Part shown: piece after piece, positions 6,476 to 12,953 of the stretch
Position numbering within the stretch: position 1 is the stretch's first letter
How the letters are laid out: each line of letters begins with the position of its first letter
Assembly: GCA_902459845.2 (NCBI GenBank)
Contig: CABPSV020000580.1
Coordinates: forward strand, 1-12,953
Length of the DNA stretch: 12,953 nt
Source of the DNA: Hepatocystis sp. ex Piliocolobus tephrosceles
Taxonomy: Eukaryota > Apicomplexa > Aconoidasida > Haemosporida > Plasmodiidae
Reading direction: 5' to 3'
The notes under the pieces: model-generated
Told to the model about the DNA's origin: nothing
Seen by the model: the letters and a program-made list of their open reading frames with translations, nothing else
The model's database searches: none
Translations under genes and position numbers: made by a program

Positions 6476-9187
6476 CTTCGGGATAAGAACCTAAGGAAAC
6501 GTAATAACCCGGTTGGTAGTTCGAAAAGAAATCATACAATGTTTTTTCTTTACTAATAAAAATAAAATTTTTTAAAAAACTAGAGTCTTCAAATATATCC
6601 AGTCCAGCGCAGTTTTTTAAAACGATCAATATATCGATTATATTAGCATATAAGTTATAAGGAATGTAAGAACAATTTATTGGTTCATACTGTTTAATTA
6701 CCTGTTTTAAACTATTTATATATATATCGCATTTATTATAATAAATATAATATCTACAATGTAATAAATCTATAAATAACTGTTGATTCAAATAAAATGA
6801 ATTTTTATAATATTTAATATCATTACGCTTGTAATTTTTGAACCAATTTTTATTAGTAAAATAAATTTGTTTTTTTAACAACATTTCAAATTCAGTTTTA
6901 TAATAATTATGTTTTTTATTAGGTATAACATAATAGCTTCTCTTTTTTATCATTTCTGATTCTAATTTAAAAAATTCGTTTTGTTTTTGTTTATTATTAT
7001 CACTATTTTTAAAATGTATTTTGTTTAGTAAATCTGTGATATGTTTTTCGTATGCTAATATATTCCTATTTCTGACGGAGTTAACATCATTACTTATATT
7101 TATGTTGTATAAGTTCGTAAAAAAAAATACATTATTGTTTATATTATAACATAATAAAGCTTTTTTTATTTTTAACATTTTTTTTTTATTCAATTTTATT
7201 CTTTCTTTCGATTTTTCACTTATTTGTTTTGTATTTTTACTTCTATAACCAGAAATGTTGTGTCCGTGATATTTGTCAAAAGAATCGTCATAATAGTCAT
7301 CATAGGAGTGGTCATAGCAGTTATCGTCATAACAATCATCATAGTAAGAATCATAATAGTCATCGTAATAGTACTCACTGTCGTAGTTATTATCAACATA
7401 CTTGTTTTTACAATCTAAAATACTGTTACCGTTGTTACTACTGCTGCTGTTACTACTGTTTTTGTCGTCGTCATTACTAACAAAAAGTTTGTTTTCAGAG
7501 TATATCATCATGTTACTCATTTTTTCATTTTTATTTTCACTTTCACTTTCATATGTTGCTTCAACTGAGTTCGTAACTAACCAATCTGACATTATATTAA
7601 TATTATTACTTATGATATTGTCACCATTGTAATATATATCGTTATATGTCTTATATAATAACTTATCTTTTTTTGGTATATCCATAATTTTGTTTTTTTC
7701 AAAAAATTTAGATATAAATGTATCTTTCGTATTCTTTATATTTTTTTTTATTAAATTAATGTTTGAGACATTTATACATTGTTTTAAATTGTTAATAAGG
7801 CATTCGTTAAATAGTTTTATACAAGTTGTGTATTCTTCAAAAAATTTATCTGTAAGCCATTTTTTGGGAATAAGGTTGTGGTTTGTACAGTTGTTTGACC
7901 TTGTAGTAGATATAGTGTTAATATCATTGTCAGTACTATTGACATTTTTAATGTTAGTCTCAATGTTTAAGGCTATAGTACTACATGACTGATGATATAA
8001 CAAATTAGTTAACTCCTTTTGTGCTAACTGGAGTCGAGAATTCAAGGTAGCCAAAAATATCGAAGTAATACCAATAAAATGTGTAGCCACTACAAAAACT
8101 ATATTTTTTAAATAACAACAAGATGGTTTATATACTTCTAACTTTTTAAAACAAATCGATAAAATAGCAAATAAAGACATTAATGTATTACTAAAAGATA
8201 ATTTAATTTTCATAATAAAACAACCACCAATATTTAACATACCTAATGAACAAATTAAATGACTAATACATAACATTTTTTCAAGTTCACATAATTGCAT
8301 ATCTTGAATTCTATATTTTTTTTTTTCTTTATTTAAAAATGTATTAAAGTTTATATCATCATTGTTTATAACACAATTGGATGTAATTAAATGAAATAAT
8401 TTTATTTTGTTACTATCACCTCTAACTACTTTATTCCATATGTAATTAACACTACCATAGTCAAGTACATTACCTGTATTATTAATACCAGATACCCATT
8501 TGTCATTTTCTATTATATATAAATAATAATATAATGGATATATTTTTTTATAATTATACAATAATAATAATAAAGGTGGTACTTGTGTTGATATATTGTT
8601 ATTTTTATCTATATTCTTATATATGTATAAATTATCTATTTTTTGTTGTTTGATATTCAAATTCTGAACACTTACTTTTTCTGTTTCAAAAGTGTGAGTA
8701 TTATTATTTATATTATTACTACATATGTTATTATAATCTAAATACTCGTTAAATGAGTTTAAACTCATACCCATCCAACTATGATGTATATTGGAATAAT
8801 TATTTGTTTTAATATAATAATTTAAACAACTAATGAAATTAGCTTCTTCATTAAAATGAAAAGTATTTAGAATTAATAATTCGTTTGTTTTTTTTATATC
8901 AACGCATCGTTCTAATATTTTTCTTTCTTTTAACAATTCATAAAAATATAACCAATCTTCACATTCTATCTCGTCATTTAATTTTTTATTTTTTATATAC
9001 TCAACTATATCTTTATCATATTCAAATCGACTTATCACGTCTTTGTATTTATCTACAATTTTCTCACAAATGTCTTCATAATACTTTTTTACTTCCCACA
9101 GTTCTTCTATTATACCTTCTTCTTCACTATTAACACAGAAAAATAAAAAAACAGGATGTATATACTAATGAAATATACAAAATTTGT

Positions 9188-9222
<35 letters not shown>

Positions 9223-9545
9223 ACATACATTGTAATGGACTATATAAAATATTGTGTTTAAAAAAAAAAAAAAGAACGTTAGTAACTTGTGTGGATTCAA
9301 ACGTCCATGTACGTAACAATAAAATAACACACTAATACATATGTATACATTTTTTGTATATATTACATAACATGTATATTTTATTTTTTTATTTTTTTTT
9401 ACCATCCTAATTCTCTTTTTATAGTTTCACATTTACAAACCCTTTTTCTTTTTAAACAATGTTCACAACTTTTTTCTGATTTTTTTATATTGTGCCCAGT
9501 AAAAATGTCATTTAAATTTGTCTCAAACGTATAAATGCGATTCAT
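4844..9545 (-). CDS. CMTR2: CMTR2-like cap 2'-O-ribose methyltransferase homologue, three exons, 1345 aa
   Basis: Family role: CMTR2/Adrift enzymes add the 2'-O-methyl group to the second transcribed nucleotide of capped mRNA, using SAM. Exons are 9545-9403, 9126-6476 and 6087-4844. Phases match at both junctions (TG|T and G|GT). The N-terminal domain (about 75-400) matches the family in order: DWLYFYELL, the motif I region (137-145), CLNYYIKT (148-155), GINNTGN (261-267, family GPDNTGD), LITSNC, GGCFIMK (348-354) and VYKPS (379-383). The second domain spans about 700-1100 and includes SLGSYPEGE and AGLIYILFNSFEKIQFF, as in the family's C-terminal domain. Exon 1 adds a Cys cluster (C27, C30, C37, C39). 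Low-complexity inserts include a Tyr/Asp-rich tract (625-667), an acidic tail from about 1210 and a Lys-rich stretch near 1277-1286 that could be a nuclear localisation signal. Oddity: motif I and the catalytic Asp and Glu look replaced in the N-terminal domain, so activity is doubtful. Confidence 0.85.
6088..6475 (-). other. Intron 2 of the CMTR2-like gene (388 bp)
   Basis: Sense donor GAAG|GTATTT and acceptor TTTTTGTTTGCAG|GTGAAG. Splicing joins G|GT to give ...SYPEGE..., in frame. The donor is followed at once by a 31-base T-run (A-run 6442-6472 on plus), and the decamer array fills 6101-6400. Retention would shift frame and terminate at about 6408. Downstream of the T-run the array happens to be open in all three frames. 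Confidence 0.8.
6101..6400. repeat. Intronic array of thirty 10-bp units
   Basis: Exactly thirty decamers with no indel. The consensus is roughly T(T/G)(G/A)GTAA followed by three variable bases. The left third alternates TTGGTAAGTG and TGAGTAAGCA, a 20-bp unit. From 6211 there is a 60-bp higher-order unit (TTGGTAAATA, TGGGTAAGTA, TGGGTAAACA, TCGATARGTG, TGAGTAAGTA, TGRGTAAACA), present twice. After that come TTGGTACGTA/TGGGTAAACA twice and a decaying end (TCGATAGGTG, TGAGTAAGTA, TGGACAAACA). Gradients of divergence suggest older right and younger left parts. Confidence 0.93.
7269..7397 (-). repeat. Tyr/Asp-rich low-complexity coding tract
   Basis: This is inside exon 2 of the CMTR2-like gene, residues about 625-667, between the two methyltransferase-like domains. 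About 40 residues are nearly all Tyr, Asp, Cys, Asn or Ser, with repeated YYDD-type units. It is the source of the open frames on the plus strand here. It is probably a disordered or aggregation-prone linker of the kind common in Plasmodium proteins. Confidence 0.85.
9127..9402 (-). other. Intron 1 of the CMTR2-like gene (276 bp)
   Basis: Sense donor GGATG|GTAAAAAA and acceptor TTTTTCTGTGTTAATAG|TGAAG. The joined codon is TG+T (Cys48). The exon 2 frame runs open up to this acceptor and hits a stop further upstream, so a 5' exon is required. The exon at 9545-9403 supplies an ATG and the correct phase. A 28-base A-run (9193-9220 on plus) lies inside. Confidence 0.78.
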
Positions 9546-9672
9546 TTTTTAAAAATAATATTTTATACGTTTTTGAATAACGAACATGCGAAGCTTTTGG
9601 ACTTCTTTAAAGGACACTTCTAACTTTTGTTCTCTTGTTGTATATACATATACATACATATGTATTTACATA

Positions 9673-9780
9673 TATGCGTTTGTATATGTGTTTGTATATG
9701 CGTTTGTATATGCGTTTGTATATGCGTTTGTATATGCGTTTGTATATGCGTCTGTATACGCGTTTGTATATGTATTTGTA
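9673..9780. repeat. Dodecamer array TATGCGTTTGTA, nine units
   Basis: Nine consecutive 12-bp units without indels: 9673, 9685, 9697, 9709, 9721, 9733, 9745, 9757 and 9769. Five are identical, and four carry one or two substitutions (TATGTGTTTGTA, TATGCGTCTGTA, TACGCGTTTGTA, TATGTATTTGTA). The array ends about 130 bp upstream of the ATG at 9545, so it probably lies in the 5' UTR or promoter of the CMTR2-like gene. The GCG-containing cores stand out against the A+T-rich flank. Confidence 0.92.
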
Positions 9781-9841
9781 TATATAATAAATATATTTAT
9801 AAAAAAACTAACGAACTGTATCATATTATAATAATTTGTTT

Positions 9842-9883
<42 letters not shown>

Positions 9884-10195
9884 TAGCATGTTAAAAAAAA
9901 AAAAAAAAAGTTATATATATATATATATATATGTATAAATATTTAAATGGTAAACATTTCTACCTTATTATTTTATTATACTTTTTATTTGCCTTAGTTT
10001 TATTAATTCATTAATATAATATATGTATACATATACATACTTTTTTTTAACATTTATTATTATTTTTAAATAATTATATATGTATTAGATTATACCATTT
10101 GAGTTTTAATTTTTATTCATTATCACTGCCTTATATTATTTTATGGGATTTATTAATTTTGCTTCGCCGCTTATCATTGTTTATCTTATCTTATC

Positions 10196-10226
<31 letters not shown>

Positions 10227-11302
10227 AAACATTTTGTTTTTGTATGTATAAAATTGATGAACGAACTCTATTTATATTATATATTAATTTATTTGTTGTT
10301 TGTTTTTTTATTTTTCATTTTTTTAATCTACAACATGCAGGTATTCAAAGTTTTCTTAATAAGAATGCTTGTTCAATTATATTTAGTTTTAAACGTAGTA
10401 AAAAATAAATAAAGAAATAAATGCATCTAGACATATAAATATATGTATGCGACACATTGGCTATAACATGCAATCACTCATGCATAAAAACTCCTTTCCA
10501 CGTATTAAAGGCACATTAAATAAAAACAAGTTCAATATTTATTATTTAAAAAAAAATGAAATAAAGTAAAATAACGTAAAATGATGTAAAGCGATTTTTC
10601 CAAGTGAAAAGCATAAATTAAAATTTTTATCTATTTATAGCATCCAATTATATTTCTTTTATTTTTTTATAGAAAGCACATATTTAGTTGTAGGTTCATT
10701 TTAAACACATAATTTATAATTCTTGTTTAGTTAGACATATATAAAACTGTTATATATTCTTATATTGTCTATTTTACTTAATATATTATTTTTTAAAAGT
10801 TGTAATTATTCTTTTTATTATTAATACTACTTTAAATTTGGTTTATATGTATGAACATTATTTAATAGCTCATAACAACATTAACAGTTGAAAAAAAAAA
10901 TAGTTAAATAATTACGCAAAGAATTGCTCTCCAGACTTATGTTTTTTATACAATTAAAAAAATTCTAACACGCACCTAGCGAATCATATTGTTCTTTATT
11001 GATATAATCTTTTTTTTACATTTTATTAGTGGCACATATAATAGAAACAAGCTTTTTTTTTTGTTTTTTATTTTGTTGTTATGTATTTGTAATTTTACAT
11101 GTAGTTACATAAAAAAGGAAGTTACATTTTTTTTTTTTTTTTTTTGTGTTATACAAATAAATGCTCACGTATATACGTACAAAAAGTATAAGCTACATAT
11201 ATGTACATATATTCACTTTTGTAAATTCTATAAGTCATTGTTGTGTTAAATAATATAAATAAATTTTCTCTGTTAAGAGTTTATTATTGTATGTTACATT
11301 TT

Positions 11303-11339
<37 letters not shown>

Positions 11340-11610
11340 TATATATGATGCTCTTGATTTAAATAAAAATAATTACCCTTTTTGTATAAAAAATATGTAA
11401 AATAAATAAATATTTATATAACTAAAAATAAACTATGATAACTTATTTTAATTCTTTCTAAACACAATTTTCAAATAATGAAAACAAAAGTGAATTACAT
11501 AATTTTTTTTTCTATATACATGTCTTATATGCACATAAGACTATAATATTTTATGTATACCTCATAAATGTATATATCAATCTTTTTATAATATACACAA
11601 TGTAAACATC

Positions 11611-11650
11611 AAAAAAAAAAAAAAAAAAATTAAGAAAAAAAAGTGTTATA

Positions 11651-11700
<50 letters not shown>
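11611..11700. repeat. Poly(dA)19 facing poly(dT)47
   Basis: An A-run at 11611-11629 and a T-run at 11654-11700, separated by 24 bases, can pair as a long A:T stem in single-stranded DNA or RNA. Run lengths are likely variable and prone to assembly error. Confidence 0.8.
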
Positions 11701-11822
11701 CCTTATACGAAAGTTAATAAATAACCATCATGATATTTAGCTATTGTATAAACAAAAATGAAAAAAGTTAATCTGATATAAGATTTTTAAAAAGGGGTGT
11801 AGTATAAAAAAAAAAAAATATA

Positions 11823-12230
11823 TGAACTAGTGGGCAAAAAAAATATGAACTAGTGGCAAAAATAAAAGGAACCAGTGTGAAAAAATAAAAAGAACATGTG
11901 AGCAAAAACAAAATAAAAAATTAAGATCAAAAAATAAATATATAAATAAAAAAAAAAAAAGGAACAAATGGATAAAAAAAAAAAAAAAAACTGAACAAAA
12001 TAAATAAACAATTTGACAAAATAAATAAACAATTTGACAAAATAAATATACAATTAGACAAAAAAAAAAAAAAAAATTAAAGTGAACCAAAAAAATATAC
12101 AAGTAGACAAAAAAAAAAAAAAAAAAATGAACCAAAAAATTGAGCAGATGAGGAAAATAAATATACAAGTGGAGAAAAAAAAAAGAACTAGTAGACAAAA
12201 TAAATTAACATGCGTAAAAAAACAAAATAA
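11823..12230. repeat. Decayed minisatellite, about 20-bp units
   Basis: About seventeen degenerate units with the pattern GAACTAGTGG-CAAAA-(T)AAA(TA) or ACAAGTGGACAAAATAAAT. Examples are GAACTAGTGG (twice near 11823-11856), GAACCAGTGTG, GAACATGTGAG, the near-identical pair AACAATTTGACAAAATAAAT (12007 and 12028 region), ACAAGTAGACA and GAACTAGTAGACA near 12184. Unit length drifts because the internal A-runs vary. Open frames on the minus strand here are Phe-rich artefacts. Confidence 0.7.
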
Positions 12231-12953
12231 ATAAGTAATAAATTTATGTTGAATATATAAAAAATGAGGAATGCATCAAAATTATTTTGAATATTTCGAA
12301 CATGCTGAATGAAATAATAAAATAAATAATATAATTAAATCAAAAAAAAAAAAAAACTCAGGTATAATTTAAAAATTGAGGTTAAATAAGATGTTATAAA
12401 CATGTGAAAAATAGTTACAACGTTTTTATTTATTTTTTGTTTTTTGTGAGGTTTCTAATATAATTTTCATGTAGGCAACAGCAAAAAAAAAAAAAAAAAA
12501 ATATTTCATAATCACACAATATTATAAAAAAGACATAAAAATATATATACAAATTTTACATAAAATTAAACCTTTTTGGTTGTAATTATGAAAAAAAAAA
12601 AAAAAATTGTCATAAATTAAGAATTTACCCTATTAAAGCAAAATATATACATAAAAAAAAAAGAAAAAGCGAATTCGTAATTTTTGTTACAGGAACATGT
12701 TAAAGAATATCTACTTTTAATTTGTTAAGTATCGTAGAGTCTTAAACACAAATTAAATAACTCATAACAGTTTACTTTTTTCAGACATTTAAGGATTAAA
12801 ACACAGGAAACATATAGGAACAATTTTAATCTTAAAATACAATAAATCAATTAAAACATTTGTTTTTATATTACAGAAGGTAATAAAAAAAAAAAAAAAA
12901 TTTGATTAAAAATTTATTTATGGATATATATGTGTAAAAGTGTACGTATGTAT

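Larger units (their letters stand above)
9546..12953. other. 3.4-kb gene-free right flank
   Basis: No coding region is supportable on either strand: open frames are short and made of homopolymer or repeat translation. Contents are the dodecamer array near the methyltransferase gene; T-runs at 9844-9880, 10196-10221 and 11654-11700; A-runs at 11305-11335 and 11611-11629; a (TA)n tract at about 9912-9931; a complex A+T-rich stretch at 10230-11000; and the decayed minisatellite at 11823-12230. The part next to 9545 should hold the promoter and 5' UTR of the minus-strand gene. Whether a plus-strand gene starts beyond the right edge cannot be told. Confidence 0.6.

Noticed and set aside
7224..7632. 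Plus-strand open frames opposite exon 2 of the CMTR2-like gene
   Set aside because: They are antisense readings of the Tyr/Asp- and Ser/Asn-rich tracts, with Ile/Val/His/Ser low-complexity products and no independent start context.
9036..9038. Start of the large exon at position 9038
   Set aside because: The codon there is GTG, not ATG, and the frame stays open upstream to a spliceable acceptor at 9127-9128. An upstream exon with ATG at 9545 fits in phase.
9586..9938. Plus-strand frames of VYAFVYAF/CICVCICV type
   Set aside because: They result from the 12-bp array, whose length is a multiple of three. Flanks are (TA)n and poly(T).
10250..10270. Possible C/D snoRNA box C (TTGATGAAC)
   Set aside because: No matching box D with terminal stem is visible within a usual snoRNA length.
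10989..11249. 86-residue plus-strand frame
   Set aside because: Phe/Tyr/Leu/Cys-rich product made of T-runs and TA repeats. There is no Lys/Asn-rich coding bias like the real genes in this window.
9546..12953. Centromere
   Set aside because: Plasmodium centromeres are about 2 kb of nearly pure A+T. This flank has frequent C/G bases and mixed repeats.

Overview
The window looks like chromosomal DNA of a malaria parasite (Plasmodium; species not assignable by eye). It is extremely A+T-rich, with many poly(dA)/poly(dT) runs of 20-48 bases, TA dinucleotide tracts and small tandem repeats. It has short GT-AG introns with T-rich 3' ends. Its Asn/Lys-rich proteins carry low-complexity inserts. I see no bacterial-type signals, mobile elements, rRNA or tRNA.

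All three supportable genes are on the minus strand and read from right to left. (1) At 4844-9545 is a three-exon gene for a 1345-residue protein. I recognise its architecture as a cap-specific mRNA 2'-O-methyltransferase 2 (CMTR2/Adrift-type) homologue with two Rossmann methyltransferase-like domains. Exons are 9545-9403, 9126-6476 and 6087-4844, and the phases fit at both junctions. (2) At 2048-3139 is a single-exon gene for a 363-residue basic protein. It has a probable mitochondrial presequence and a C-terminal helix-turn-helix-like segment like that of neugrin and mitoribosomal mS35/Bot1-type proteins. (3) At 508-1105 is a two-exon gene for a 142-residue protein with a signal peptide and one membrane span; I do not recognise the family. 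The genes do not form an obvious pathway.

The rest is non-coding. The gaps hold several tandem repeats: an AAGCAAAAG array (3516-3687); A-tracts spaced 10/11 bp, i.e. in phase with the DNA helix (3999-4120); a (TTTTA)n tract that places many AATAAA hexamers just 3' of the methyltransferase gene (4738-4803); a dodecamer array in that gene's 5' flank (9673-9780); and a decayed minisatellite (11823-12230). A 300-bp array of exactly thirty decamers fills most of intron 2 of the methyltransferase gene. The last 3.4 kb (9546-12953) holds no gene that I can support.

The points most worth a second look are three. The CMTR2-like protein appears to have lost the SAM-binding motif and two of the four catalytic residues of its N-terminal domain. 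The decamer array sits in an intron that interrupts the second methyltransferase-like domain. The helically phased A-tract array should be strongly curved DNA.
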